NCBI RefSeq assembly: GCF_009017415.1
Contig: NC_092405.1
Span: 2,728,001 to 2,792,000 of the forward strand
DNA length: 64,000 nt
Source: Aspergillus flavus
Taxonomy: Eukaryota; Ascomycota; Eurotiomycetes; Eurotiales; Aspergillaceae
Direction of reading: 5' to 3'
Both the position numbers and the translations under genes were made by a program. The notes under the pieces were generated by a model. That model was not told the origin of the DNA. It saw only the letters and a program-made list of their open reading frames with translations, and made no database searches. Of the stretch, positions 35,701 to 50,078 are shown one piece after another; position 1 is the first letter of the stretch, and every line of letters starts with the position of its first letter.

Positions 35701-38576
35701 TTAATTTTTATATAATATCAAAAAATATAGAGATTTTTATATATTAATTAATTAATTTTATTAAAAAAGTAAATATATTCATTTAATTAAATCTTATATA
35801 ATTTTTAAAAAAATAATAAATCTATAATGTAAAATCTTTAAAAAAAATTAAAAAAATAGACTTTAAATTTATTTAAAGAGATTTATATGTTTTTATATTA
35901 AATATTATTATATTAATAATATATGTTAATAAAATATATTAATAATATATGTTAATAAAATATATTAATAATATAATCATTATAATAAAAATATAGAAAA
36001 AAATTAACTAAATTTAAAACATTTCATAAAAAACTTTTAAATTAAAAAGTATATAAGCTAATTTACTCTTTAAAATATAATATAATTAAAATTATAAAAA
36101 AGATTTTATATTATTTTTTTAATCTATATATAATAAAAAAATATTTATTAAAATAAAAATGATTAATTATTTTAATCATTAGATTTCTATAGATCTAGAT
36201 TATAAAAAAATAGAATATTACAATTTTTAATAAATTTTTAAAATATTAATATTTATTTAAAAGATTTAAGTAATTTATAGATTAAAAATTTATATTACTA
36301 TAATATATTAAATTTATAAAAATAAAAGATTAATTAAAAATATTATTATAATATATATACAGATCTTTATTTTATAAATCTTATATAAATCAATTTTTAT
36401 AATATCATTAAATATAATTGCGATATTTCTTATATAATATTATAATTAAAAAGTTTTTTTTATTAAAATATTTACAATATAAAATCTATTTATTAATCTA
36501 GAAACTATAAATAATTAAAATAGTATAAAAATCTTTTAATATAGTAACTATATATTAATTATAAAATAATTTAATAATTAATATCTTTTTATATAAAATC
36601 TTTTAAAGATTAATAAAATTTATCTAAAATTATACTATTAAAAAATGATATACTAGATATATTAATTAAATCTCTAAATTATAAAATCTTTACTATTATA
36701 AAAAAAATAATATTATAGATTATTAATATTTTAAAGATTAAAAATAATATCTAAATTAAAAAATTATTTTGATTTTTATAATATAAAATTTCGAGAGATA
36801 TATTAACTATAAAATTTTAATTAAATTTAGTATTAAAATATTTTTTTATTAACTAGCTAGATAGTTAGAATATTTTTTTTAAAAAAATCAACGATTTCTT
36901 TTTTATGAGGATTTGTCAAAATATTTCTACTTAAATAGATATTTTATTAAAAAGATTAACTATTAGTAACTAAAATTCTTTATCTATATTTATATTACAT
37001 TAAAATTTAATTAATTATATTTAATTATTTTAAAATATAGTATAAATTTTTAACTCTATATTATATATATATAAGTAATTAATTGAAAACAATTAATTCT
37101 AATGATAGACATATATTTATATTATATAATTAGTTTATTTAAAAATAACATAAAATTAATCTTAAATATTGCTATAGTTATAAATTAGATTGAATATATT
37201 TTATTTATTAATACTTTTATTATTTTTATATAAATTAATATATAGTCTATAATTATCTATTTTATTTAATTTACAATTATTTTACAATATTATAAATCCA
37301 TTTATTTAATTTTTTATAATAAAAGTTATTATAACTAAAGTATTAAAATTAATTTAATTATTTATAAAAAATAATATAATAAAAAGTATATTTTTATTAT
37401 ATTTAAAACAAAAAGAATTACTATATCGATATCAAAAATATATTAAACAAAATGTTAAAAAATTAGAAGTTTTATCTATAAATTAGATATATTAAAAAAT
37501 TAAAAAATATATTTAATTATTTTTATTATTTATTTTATTAAAACAATTTTTTTTAAATAAGAATAAAAGTAAAATTTAATTTTTATATAAAATATATAGA
37601 CCTATAAATTTTATAAAATTAAATAACTTTTATAAAATAGATTGAAAAATAAAAAGAAATTATATGTAATATTATCTAGTATTTTATTAAATAGAAAGAT
37701 TAGAATAATAATTAAAATAGATAATATACTATAAATTAACTAAGAAATATTTAATAATTTATTAATATATTTGAGAGATTTTGAAAGTTTTAATTTTAAT
37801 TTAATTATTTTTATATTAATATTACTATACTTTGTATTTTTTTAATTTATAATAGCAATATAAGTAATATCTAGATAGGAATAACTATAATTAACTATAT
37901 ATTAAGTATATTTATGTATTATAATTAAATATAAATTAAATACAATTAATTTTATAGATTAAAGAATAAAATATTTATACTAGTAAAGAAAATAAAAATA
38001 GTAGATTAAATGAATTCTCTATTTAAAAAGAGAAGAAAATTCTATAAAAATAAAAAGAAATAAAAAATCTAAATATTAGATTAAAAAAGATAATTCTAAA
38101 TGAATTAAATAAATTCATAAATAAAATGATTCTGAATAAACTATTAATTTTAATTATACTAATTTTAAATAAGAAAAATTTTTAAATAGTCTAAACTTAG
38201 TTAATGAAGTATAATTATTAAAATTCAAAAATATTAACTATAATAGTAAAAATAAAAATAAAATATATTTATTAATCAATTTTTATTAAAAATTAATCTG
38301 TTTTATATTAATAATAACTATAATCTATTAAAGGTTTTAACTATTTTAGATACATTTAATTAAAAATTAAAAAGATATTAGTAGAATATTTTAAATTATT
38401 ATTTTTATTTAAAATAAAATCTATATCGTAAGGATATATCTATTTATTAATTATATTATATTTAAAAATTAAAGTTTATATATAAAGCTTATTAATTATA
38501 ACAAAAAAATAATAAAAATAAAAAGATTATTTTGTTTTATAATGTATATTTAAGCTAAATAAATTAAAATAGATAT
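32708..38576. other. AT-rich stretch, unassigned decayed DNA
   Basis: Strongly AT-rich. Plus-strand frames at about 34250-35900 look protein-like if TAA and TAG are read as Gln, but I cannot assign a family. A 26-bp tandem repeat lies at 35911-35977. No LTR pair or terminal inverted repeat was found. Confidence 0.35.
35911..35977. repeat. 26-bp tandem repeat, about 2.6 copies
   Basis: Unit TATTAATAATATATG followed by TTAATAAAATA starts at 35911, 35937 and 35963, with identical copies. As with the 47-bp duplication, identity in mutated DNA points to a late local duplication. Confidence 0.8.
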
Positions 38577-39842
38577 TCAATCAATCAATCAAAATTCATT
38601 AACCTGATGTAGCCTAACTATTGAAACGTTTAGCTATGCAAGGAGGAAATAGATATTATTATTATTAAAACAATATTAAAATAGCTAGATTCTACTAATT
38701 AAAAACTTTAAAATTACTATAATTAATTAGAAAAAATAGCGATATACTTAAAAATTATAGTTTTTTGAAAGATATTTTAATTTATTTAATTTATAAAATA
38801 AATAGTCTATATATCTAAATCAAAATTAAAAAAAATATTATTTATTTAGTAAACATTAAAAATAAAAGAAACTTTAATTAAAAATTTTAATATTATTAAT
38901 TTTAATATTAATTAATTATAATCTTTTTATTTAGATATTTAATTATTAGTTTTAAAAATAGTATTAAATTATATTTTAGATATAAATAATCTACTATATA
39001 TTATTTTAGAATAGAATAGAATAGTAACATTTAAATTTATAAAGATTTTTAATAAATTTAAAGAAGAATTAATTTATAGAAGACTACTATTGAAAGATAT
39101 AAAAATGGATCTATTAATAATTTTTTTATAATAATTTTTTAATATAAAATAGCTTTGTCAAAATATATATAAATAGTTATATAAAAATTTAAAAAATATC
39201 TTTATAAATTTAATAGATTTATAAATTTAAATTTAAATAACTAGTTCACTTTATATAAGTTCTTTTAAATTAATTTATTTTAAAATACTATAAATAGTCT
39301 AGAAACTATAATAAAATTACTAGATTTATTATAGAATTTAAAGATTATTGAAAATTAATATATCTATTTTAAAATCTATCTAGCCTCTATTTTCTTTCTA
39401 GAAATACTTAAATATTTTAAAAAATAGTTATAATTAATAAGTAGAGAAAAAGTTATTTAAATACAATTAAAATCTAGTACTTTTGAATATTAATAATAAA
39501 ATATTATAAATAGCTATAAGATTACTATATAATATTTTAAAAAGTCTTTATAGATTTATTCACTATACTAGTATATTTTATAGATAGAATAAAAATTTAT
39601 TAAAGATTTAATAACTCTAGTAAAGTAGAATATATATATCTAACTGTTTTAGTTAACTAAGTCTAGAGTACTTAACTACTTTGCCTGCTTTATCTAATTA
39701 ATTACTTTATTTTACTAAATTAATTTATAGTATTGTTGCTTTATACTTATTTTTTTTCTGATTCTTTAATAGTTTACTTTATCGCTATATCTATTAATGT
39801 CTAATTTTATTATATTTGCCATTATATTTAGTTTTTTCTATT
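38577..39842 (+). pseudogene. Coding-like island, possible gag of an unidentified LTR element
   Basis: A TCAA microsatellite (38577-38592) is followed by a short block with unusually normal composition (38597-38653) that contains ATG 38605. From there the plus frame reads like protein if TAG/TAA are read as Gln (MQPNY, then LCKEEIDIIIIKTILKQLD). Several less-mutated spots follow up to 39.8 kb. The family is unknown to me. The island ends at a purine tract GGGGGAAAG (39843-39851), which could be a polypurine tract before an LTR. Confidence 0.3.
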
Positions 39843-39960
39843 CGGGGGAAAGTATTGTATACAATACTGATGGTTCTATATAATAGATTATTGTGGATTT
39901 CCGTAGAGAACTTAATATTGTTAGTTTTACATAGAAAACAAGAATATTATGCCTACCATC
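39843..39960 (+). repeat. Purine tract and palindrome, possible LTR start
   Basis: GGGGGAAAG is followed by the perfect palindrome GTATTGTATACAATAC and then TGATGGTTC. The CCATC near 39957 is a partial inverted match to the GATGG. The block is markedly less mutated than its flanks. No second copy was found in the window, so calling it an LTR is inference. Confidence 0.3.
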
Positions 39961-40699
39961 CATAATATTTGTAAATTAAAATTATTTAACTATTTTTTAT
40001 TTTATTTATTATTTTATTATTTTTCTAACTTTCTTTTAGATTATTAGTAGCTTTATAAAATCTAGAGACTTTTAAATATAGTATAATAATATATTGAATT
40101 AATTTTCTAATTTTATAATCTTAATATACTATATTAGTATAAATCTCTAGTCTATATATATAATCTATACTTAGTTTAATTTCTAAATAATTTATTATTT
40201 TTAGATATTTAAATATAGTTATTATAGTCTTTTAATCTATTTTAATAAATATATTTATGTAATATAAAAATAAAAATACTATATTTTTAATATTAAACTA
40301 AATCCTAATTATAAACCAGTTAAATCTTTTAATTAAATATTGTTATTTTAAAAAATTATTAAAAAGGTTAGTATTGTATTTCTTTTATAATTTAAATCTA
40401 TAAAAATCTAGTATTTAAAATAATTATTTCTATTATAATAAGTATTGCTTTAATATATATAAATTAAAAAAGTATAATAAAGGATCTACTATATAGAGTA
40501 GAGAGCCTATTAATTAAATAAGGAAACAGAAGACAAAAGATAAAGCTCTATTATTAATTAGATAGTAGAATAAATATAAAAAAAGACTACTTTATATATT
40601 TTTTTGTATATTTTCAGCAGCGTTTAAATAGCTTAAGAATCTTTGTTTTTTAAAAAATTCTTTTTTTTAGAATCCTAATTAAATAGTTAATAAATCCTT

Positions 40700-40856
40700 T
40701 TATTAAAAAAAATTAAAAAATTATGATATTAATTTTGTTAAAATTAATTTAGAAATATAAAAAAAGCTAGAATATATATAGATTAAATAAAAATTAAAAA
40801 TTCTAAAAATTCTATATATTTTATAGACTAATTCTATATTAACTTTATAATAACTA
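40700..40856. repeat. Family G direct repeat, left copy
   Basis: About 155 bp matching 46055-46212 in the same orientation, clearest in ATTAAATAAAAATTAAAAA and the following CTAATTCTATATTA block. It could be one LTR of a 5.5-kb element, or a piece of a repeated coding region. Confidence 0.5.
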
Positions 40857-43800
40857 TTCTCTTTTCTATTAATTTAACTATTTTTAGTTAACTAGTTTTG
40901 ATATATATTATTTATTTTATTAAAGATAATATTATTAAATATTAAGAAATTATTAATAAAAATATATTATTGGTATTAATTAATAATAATAATAATAATT
41001 ATTATTAATAATTAAAATTTTTTTTTTATTTTTTATATTTTTCTACTTTTTCTTTTCTTTATTTTTTTAATTTTAAATAGTATATTTATATTATAGATTT
41101 TAATAATTTCTTTTTATTTTATTATAATTAATAATTTAATTTTATTTCTTTTTTACTAGTATATATATTACTTATATATTTAAATTATTATTAAAATCTA
41201 TAATATAAATATACTATTTAAAATTAATTATATTTTTGATAATATTATATTAATAATATAATTATTATAAAATTTTTTATAAATCTTTATATTCTTGTTT
41301 AATTAATAATATTTTTATTAATATATCTAGATTTTTTTTATGTTATTAATAATAGATATAATTATTTATTACTTTTAAAATAAATAAAAAATAATTTTTT
41401 CTATAATTTAAAAAATAAATATAATAAAGTTTTTTAATATTTTCTATTAAAATCTATAAAAAAATTATTATGACTATTTTTTATTAAATAAATTTTTTAA
41501 TTATATAAAATTTATATATTACTATTAATTTAATATAATTAGTAATAATAAAATTAATTTAACTATAAATAATATAATTAAATATTTAACATTTTAATTA
41601 ATTAATATTATTTGTTTAAAATTTTATAAAAATTTATAAAAAAATATTTATTAATTATTATAATTTTATTTGATTCAAATTCTAATTTTATTTAACTAAA
41701 AATACTATTTAAATAAAAAACTATTAATAAATTATTATACTAAACTATAGTTATAAAATAATAAAATAATTATATATAATATTATTATTTACTAATTTAT
41801 TTTATATACTAAATGTTTAATTTTTTTAATACTAAAAAAAATAATAAAAAAGATAATAAATAAATTATTATAATTACTTTTTTATTATTTTTTTTAAAAT
41901 TTAATAAATAATCTTTTATTAAAATTTTAATAATTTATATTTATAATTAAATTATATTTTTGAAAATAAATAAATAAATATTTATTTTATAATATTTAAA
42001 GAAAAATATTATATATTATATATTTTTTTAATTAATATTTTTTTATAAATATTTTTTAATTATTATAAATTTATTAAAATTATATTTAAACTATATTAGA
42101 TATATTAATAATTCAATATTTTATTTATTTTTTTTAATTAAGTATTATATTTTTATTATTTATTATAATTTTATATATATATTCTATATTTTTATACATT
42201 AATATTTTTTAATACTTTTTTATATATTTATTATATTTTCTTTCAAAATTTATTAATTATATTTTAAAAACTATTTTTTTATTTACTTAAAAAAATTTTT
42301 ATTATTAAATTTTTATTTACTTTTAATTTTTTTTAATTTTAATGTTTTTATTATTATTATTATTAATTAATTTTAATAATAATATATAGAAAATATTATA
42401 AATATAATTATATTTATTAAATAAATATAAATAATATATTTAAATTTTAATAATATTAAATATATAAAATAATTTAATAAAATTAAAAATTAATTTTTAA
42501 AATAAAATTTTAAATTTAATATATTTAATAAATAATATTATTATATTTTTTTTAATTAGTAATATTTATTATAATATTTTTTTATAATTTAATTAATTTT
42601 TATTAATATTTTTTAAATTTTTATAAATTTTTAAAAGCTTTTTAATATATATTTATATTATTAAATTTTTTTAAAAAATATTATTTTTAGTATATGAATA
42701 AAAATTAAATAAATAATTAAATAAAATTTTAAATAATAAAAATTTGATTATTATATTCTATATATAAATTTTATTATAAATAATAAATTTAATTAATTAA
42801 TTTATTATTTATTAATAAAATAGTGAAAGTAATTTTTTAAAATTTATTTTATATATTCTATTTATTTATTAATTTATAAATAAAATATTATAAAGAATTG
42901 AAATTAAATATAATTTTAATAATAAAATTTAAATTAAAATTTATTAATAAGTATAGATTTTTTATTTAATATTATATTATTTAAAAATCTAAACTATAAT
43001 CTTATTTTATTATAAAAAAGATCTATAAAATCTATTATATTTATTATTAATAAAATTAAAAATAATAATAAATATTTTATAGATTAATTAATAATAATTA
43101 AAATTATATTAATAATTTTAATTTAATATAAAATAAAAAATAATTCTATAATAAAATCTATTAATAATTTTTTAAAAAATTATAAAAAAATTAATAAAAA
43201 CTAAAAAATATTATATAATTAGTATTTTAATATAATATTTTTTTAATATATTAAATATTTTTGGATATATTTATTAATATTTTATTAAAAAATTATTATA
43301 ATATAAAAATAAAAATTTTTATTTTAATCTTTTTTTTATAAAAATATAGAACTATTTTTTATATTTAATAAATTTATTAAAATGAATTATTTAATTTTTA
43401 TTTTTTATAAATCTTTATCTTATAGTAATTTTTAATTTATTTTTAGATTTTTAAATTATATTTATTAAATTAAATCTTTTAAATTTTAATTTATTTTAAT
43501 AATATATACTTTTTTAATAATATAAAAATTTTATATAAAAAACTGGAAAATATATTAATTATAATTTAATTTTTCTTTTATAATTTAAGTAATTATTTCT
43601 ATATTTATTTTTTTACAATTTAATATTATATAAATATTAAATTTAAAACTTTTTTATAAAAATTTTTTATATAAAAAATTTTTAATTTTAAAAATTTATA
43701 TACTATTAATCTATTATTACATTAATAATATTAATTTTATATGTAAAAAATATTTTAAAACTTTTTTGATTATTTAAAAAAATTTATTAATTAGATTTAA

Positions 43801-46054
43801 TTTTCTAGCTTTATATTTAATTATAAAATTAAAAAAAATTAAAAATATAAATTAATAAATCTATTATTTATTGAATTTTAGCTATTTTATAAAGATTTAT
43901 AAATTAAAATATATAAAAATAATTTTAATACTATGTAATAAATCTTTAATATATTATTATTAATATTTAAATAAAATAATAATAATAATAAATTTTTAAT
44001 TAAAATATACTATAATTTAATTTAGCCTTATTAAATTTTTATAATTATATTATTATTAAATAATAAATATTTTTTTTAATAACGTAAAATAAAATTTCTA
44101 TTCTTTTTTTATTTAAAGTATTAATTTCTATTTAAATTAATAATTTAAAATTAAAATATTAAAGAAATAGTATGAATTAAAAAATATTAATTATTAAAAT
44201 ACTAGTTTATTAATAAATATAAAATAAATTAATTTTAATTTTTATCTATATTTTAATTTTTTGAATAAAGAGATTAAAAATAAAGTAATTTATAGAAAAT
44301 TTTAAATAAATCATTAATAAAAATTATAAAATTTAATAAATATTTAAATTCTGTAAAAAATATACGATTGTTTTTAAATAATTATATTAAATATTCATTA
44401 AAAATCTATAAATATATCATTTTTTTAAAATAATATATTTTAAAATATTATAGTTATTTCTAATAAAAACTATATTTTAAGAGTTTAATATATAAATTAA
44501 TTTTTAATAATATTTTAATATTTTTTTATATATTTTCTATAAATCTTTAGAGTAAAAAAAATTCAAATATTATTAAAATAGACTATATAAAATATAATTT
44601 TTTGTTTATTTATTTTTTTTTAATTTAAATCTAATAGTAGATATTATATAAATTAGTTTTTATAAAATATTTTAAATTAATTAATTAATTAAAAATTTCT
44701 AAAATTAAAAATAAAAAATATTAATTTTTTATTATTATTTTATTAAATCTCTAGTAATCTATATATAATTATAGATCTTTACTTTTTTATAAAATAAAAA
44801 AAATAAATATTTTTATAAAATTTTTACATAATAGATTTAGCTATAAACAAGATTTTTATTTAAATATTAATATAAAATATATTAATTTATATAATAAAGT
44901 TTTATTAATAATTATATTAGTAGTATATTAATTATTTTATATAAAAAAATCTTTTTATATTTTCTAGTAAAAAGATATTTTTATATTTAATAAATTATAA
45001 TTAAAATTTTAGATTATTATTAAATAGCTAAATATTTTTAAATATTTTAAAATGATAAAAATATAAATATAATTTTTATAAATTTCTTTTAAAATAATAG
45101 TTTTCATAATAAAAACTTTAAATTATTAATAATAATTCTATATTAATAAATAGATATATAAATTTTATAGTATAGTTATAAAAAGAAATATTAGAGTTTT
45201 TTTAATTAAAGATTTTTATTAATAATAATATAGACTTTAATAAATATTTAAATAATTTTTTTAAATCTATAATAAAAATAAAAAGTCTCTAGAATTTATC
45301 AATAAATATAATAATTTAATTAACTATTTGTATTAAAAATATAAAAAAATAAATTTTTTATAATTTATAATTTTAAAAAAATTTAAAATTCATGATATTA
45401 ATTTTAATATAATTATTTATATTTATAAAGATTTTAAGTATATTTTAAATATAAATAGAAATATAAAAATATATATATAGAGTCTATATTAATTTTTTAT
45501 TATTTTTTATTTTAAAAATTTTTTCTATTTAAATTAATTATACTAAAACTTTTCTTTTTATAAATATTTATTAGTAAAATAAAATTTATTTTTATAAATA
45601 AAATACTATAAAGTTTTTTTTAAATTAATATTATTTTATTAATTTTTTATTAATTTATTTTTATTATTCTAAAACTTTTTATGTTTTTTGTATTTTGAAA
45701 TATTATTTTTTAATATTTTATTATATTTTTATTTTTAATAAAATTATAATAAATTTTAATAATAGATAATTAATATTATTATTTTATTTTATATTTTTAG
45801 AAATTTTAAATAGTATTTTTAAATATATTTTTTTAGTTTAGCTATTAATTTTATAAAAATTATAAAATCTTAATTTATTATTATTATTTGATTTTTTAAT
45901 AAAATATTAATATTATTTTTATTTATAAATAAAAGCTATATATAATAAAATAATAATAATTTTTCATTTATTTTTTTAAATTTTTATTAAGATGTTTTGA
46001 ATAAATATTTAAAATTGAAAAACTATTTTTATTTTTATTAAATTCTAAAATTAA
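40857..46054. other. Most AT-rich part of the window; nothing readable
   Basis: Long runs without any C or G. The composition leaves no protein block that I can assign, although length and flanking repeats suggest a fully decayed retrotransposon. Confidence 0.4.
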
Positions 46055-46212
46055 AAACAAATTTAAAAAAAATATTATAAAAAATTTTTAAATTAAAAAA
46101 TTAATTTAAAATTATAAAAAAAACGTAGAGTATATATAAATTAAATAAAAATTAAAAAATTTAAAAATTTTATATACTCTATAAATTAATTCTATATTAG
46201 TTATATAATAAA
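46055..46212. repeat. Family G direct repeat, right copy
   Basis: Partner of 40700-40856; differs mainly by C/T and G/A changes. Confidence 0.5.
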
Positions 46213-47569
46213 AAATAATATAAAATTTTTTTTATAATTATTAATTATATTATAGTTTAAAAAATAAATTAATTTTTTAATTTAAAAATTCTTTATAATA
46301 TTTTTTTAATTTAATTAATTTTTTTTAAATTTTTATTATAATAATTATATTATTAATATATCTTATTAATATGATATTTTTTAATACAAAAATATAAAAA
46401 CTTTTTTAAATAAATTTAAAATTTATTTTTTTTAATTTTTTTAAATATTTTATATTATATATTTACTATATTATTTATAAATTATATAAACTTTAATTAA
46501 ATTAAAATATTTATTTATTATTTTTTTATAAAATTAATTAATTAATATATATAAGAATCTTTTTATTTTTTAATATTGTATAAAAATAAATAAAAATAAT
46601 ATTATATTATTTTTATTTTATTTTTTTATTATTAAAATATAAATTAATTTATAATTAGTTTTAAAATATTAAAAATTATTATATATTATTTAATAAATAA
46701 GAAAAAATTAATTAATATTAATTTAATTTATTATATATTTTTTTTATAACTAGTAAATTATAATTTTTTTTTAATTTTGAAATTAAATATTTATGTATTT
46801 AATAAAATATATATGTTTTCTACTTTTTTTATAATATTATATATGTTAAATTTTATAATTTTTTTAATATTTTATAAAAAAATATTAGTATTTTAATATA
46901 TATAATTTTTCAATAATTTTGTTTTATAAATTTTTAAATGAAGAATTTAATTAATATATATTTTATAAATCTATTTATTTTTTAATTATATAAAGTTTTT
47001 TTTATTATTTAATTAAATTTTTATATTAAATTAAAAATAATTAAATCAATTAATAATTTTAAGATTTTTTTAAATTTTTTCTTTTATATTATATTATTTA
47101 AATTTTTAATTGATTTTATTTTTTTATTTATTTATAAAACTATTATACTATATTTAATAGATTTTTTATTTTAAAACTTTAAAATTATATATATTTAATT
47201 TATAATAATTTTTAAAAATATAATAAACTATTTTTTAAAAATATTTAACTTATATATATAATATTAATTTTTTTATTAAAATACTAGTAAATAATATATT
47301 TTTATTATATTATAATATTTTTAATTTATTTTTCTTAAAATATCTAAAAATTCTTTTTATTATAAAATATAATATTATAATATATATTAATATTTTATTA
47401 TATAATAATTTTATATAGATTTTTTCTATAATAAAAAAAATATTTATACTATAATTAGTATCCTTTATTTTTAATAATTATTTATTTAATTTTAATTTAC
47501 GATTCTGTAGCTAATAAAGAAAATATATTTATAATTTAAAAATTTTAATATTAAATTTTTCTATTAATT
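46213..47569. other. AT-rich stretch, no feature seen
   Basis: No repeat pair, terminal repeat or protein block recognised. A small less-mutated spot (TTACGATTCTGTAGC) lies at about 47498-47512. Confidence 0.4.
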
Positions 47570-47574
47570 AAAAT

Positions 47575-48133
47575 TGTCAGAGATATATTTCCTATTTAGA
47601 AAGTTTTCTTAAATATTCAAGAATTATTCTAGAATCTTTCTAGAATATTATCTATCTAGAAGAAATTAGACAAAAAATCCTAACTAAATCATATTAAGTA
47701 ACTATATTCTAATTAAAAAATATTAGATAAATTTTAAATTAAAAAATATTAAATAAATTTCTAATTTAGTAAGTCTAAGTAAGTCTAATTTAATATAAAA
47801 AGCGGCTTAATTCTCTATTAAATTAAATTAATTTTTTTAAATAGATTATTATTTAACTATCTAATTATTAGATATCGATTTATTCTTTTAATCTTTTCTA
47901 TTTATATTTAATCTAGAGCTTTAACTACCTTAGCTCTAATTATCTATTTTTATTATCTAATCTAGGGCTTAGATTACTTAAGCCCTACCTACCTATCTAA
48001 CCTAGGGTTACTACTTAGTCAACCCTAGCTTTCTTATGTAATTTAGTCATTCAATTCATTTATTCTATTCAACTTTTCTATTCATCCTAGCTAGCCCTAA
48101 GACTATTCCGCTTTAGAATTAAGACAGCTAACA
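47575..48133. mobile_element. Solo LTR, family B, best preserved copy
   Basis: 559 bp from TGTCAG to CTAACA with a perfect 5-bp duplication AAAAT (47570-47574 and 48134-48138). It is the reverse complement of 3344-3915 and of 56198-56790. Its right half keeps normal words (CTAGCCCTAAGACTATTCCG), giving a good guide to the original sequence. Flanks do not match gypsy A, so this is a separate insertion that happens to share the same 5-bp duplication as copy 1. Confidence 0.85.
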
Positions 48134-48203
48134 AAAATCTATATTATGTAACTGCTATTAATTTTATTTTTTTAACTATTTAATTATATAATACAATAAT
48201 ATA

Positions 48204-50074
48204 ATGTAATTGGTAAACAAGTGGGTCACGCAAACAAGCGGGTCAATATACACATTTTTCTATGTATCTATTTTTTTAAGGCTATTTAACCACTAGCTAT
48301 ATTACTAAAAATACTTAAATTATTAAAATCTTAGATAGAATAGAAAGATAGAGTTTTATTAGCTATATTAACTATTAAAAAAAATTATTAATATTTATAT
48401 ACTAACTTATATTTTTAATATATCTTTTATAATATTTTAAAAATATCTATTAAATAATATATTTTAATTAAATATATATATAAATAATTATAAAATAATT
48501 TCTAATAAAAAGAAATTATTTAAATAGTAGATTCTATTACTAAATAAATATAAAGTATTTTCTTAATCTATATATATATAAGAAATAGTTAATATTTTAT
48601 TTTTAAAATATAATATTATTTTCTTCTCTATTATTATAGAAAAAAAATAAATATATAACTTTATTAAATATATATTTAAATTTAAAGTTTATTTTATATA
48701 TTATTATAATTATTAGTATACTAAAGTAAAAAATTCTAAAATTTTAGATATTTAATTTAAATAAATAAATAAAACTATTTAAAAATATAATATAGCTTTA
48801 AATAATATATATAATTTTAATAAAATAGGATTTATAATAAATCTAATAGTTATAGCTAAAGTTATTACTAGATTTAATATATTAAAAAAACTATTTTTAT
48901 TATAGTTAAAAAATTAAAAATAGATTATTACTATAGAATATATTAATTCTAATAAATAGATTTTACTTTTTTATATTATTTTTAAAAATAAAATATATAT
49001 AAAGATTTAGTATAAGAATAATAATTTTTTTTTTAATTAACAAATTAAAATTAGTTTTAATAGTTAAATAAATAATAAAATTAATTTATATTAACTATAA
49101 AATTATTTTATATTTTATACTATTAATTAATTTATAGAAAAATACTATTTATTTATTCTAGATAATTATAATAATTATTTAATATTTTAATTTAATTAAA
49201 TCTATATAAAAAATAATATTATACTAATCTATATATTTATATATATTTTTTATAAATTTTAATTATTTAATATTACTATTTTTTTATTACTAAAAATTTT
49301 ATATAAAAATTTAATTAAATTTAAAATATACTATAAATATAATTATATTAATAAAATTAAATTTTTAAAAATCTATTTTAAAATCTATATAAAGATTTTT
49401 ATTAATAATAATATATATAATATTTTTAAAATTATTGGTCTAGTTTTTTTATTTTCTAAGTGTATTTTTTTTAGTTAATAATTTAATTTAAAATCTCTAT
49501 ATTTTTAGATAGTAAATTTAATAGTTAAAATAATTTAATATTTAAAATATTTTATATAGTTAAATAATTAAAAAAATCAAAATCTATATTTAAAAAATTA
49601 TTTAAAAATTAATCTTATAATTTTAATTTATCTATTAAAATTAATTTAAATTAATTAATTAAAAATACTAAATAAACTATAAATAATATAATAATATTAA
49701 AATATTAATTAAAGTAATATTAAGCCGTGTATAAAAGATAATTTAAAAAATAAAAATATTCTATTAAATAGATTATTTTTAAAAAAGATATATTAATATC
49801 TAAAGTCTAAATTTTTATTAAATACTAAAACTAAATAAATAAAACTATATAAATAGATAGATCTTTATTTTTATTAAATTAATTTTTAAATATACTTTAT
49901 CTAAATATTTTAAATATAATATATAGAATTATAAAATTATATATTATCTAAATTAATAGAATTATTTATTTTTATATAGAAATCTAAATTTATAGTATTT
50001 TAACTATTTTAATTTTTAATATAGTAGCGCATTGACCCGCTTGTTTATATAACCCGCTTATTTACCAATTATAT
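48204..50074 (+). mobile_element. pogo/Fot1-type DNA transposon, copy 2 (subfamily 2)
   Basis: 1871 bp flanked by TA (48202-48203 and 50075-50076). The inverted ends are about 46 bp and start ATGTAATTGGTAAACAAG. Within each end the motif AACAAGCGGGTCA occurs twice, a likely pair of transposase sites. The interior is collinear with copies 1 and 3 and carries the same plus-strand transposase remains. The first catalytic block reads IYNFNKIGF near 48803, so this copy keeps the Gly that copy 1 lost. Confidence 0.85.
48360..49450 (+). pseudogene. pogo/Fot1 transposase, RIP-inactivated (copy 2)
   Basis: Same order of remains as copy 1: the IYNFNxxGF catalytic block near 48803-48830, the LxxFxLL stretch equivalent to the FSPLK block near 49300, and dense stops at Gln and Trp positions. 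The DNA-binding region is more damaged than in copy 1. Non-functional. Confidence 0.6.
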
Positions 50075-50078
50075 TATA

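Noticed and set aside
40700..46212. Complete LTR element bounded by family G repeats
   Set aside because: The repeats match for only about 155 bp with unclear ends, no target duplication is visible, and no protein block between them can be assigned. Kept only as repeats.
23566..48000. CRISPR-like or satellite centromere arrays
   Set aside because: No regularly spaced direct repeats; the tandem repeats are single short events.
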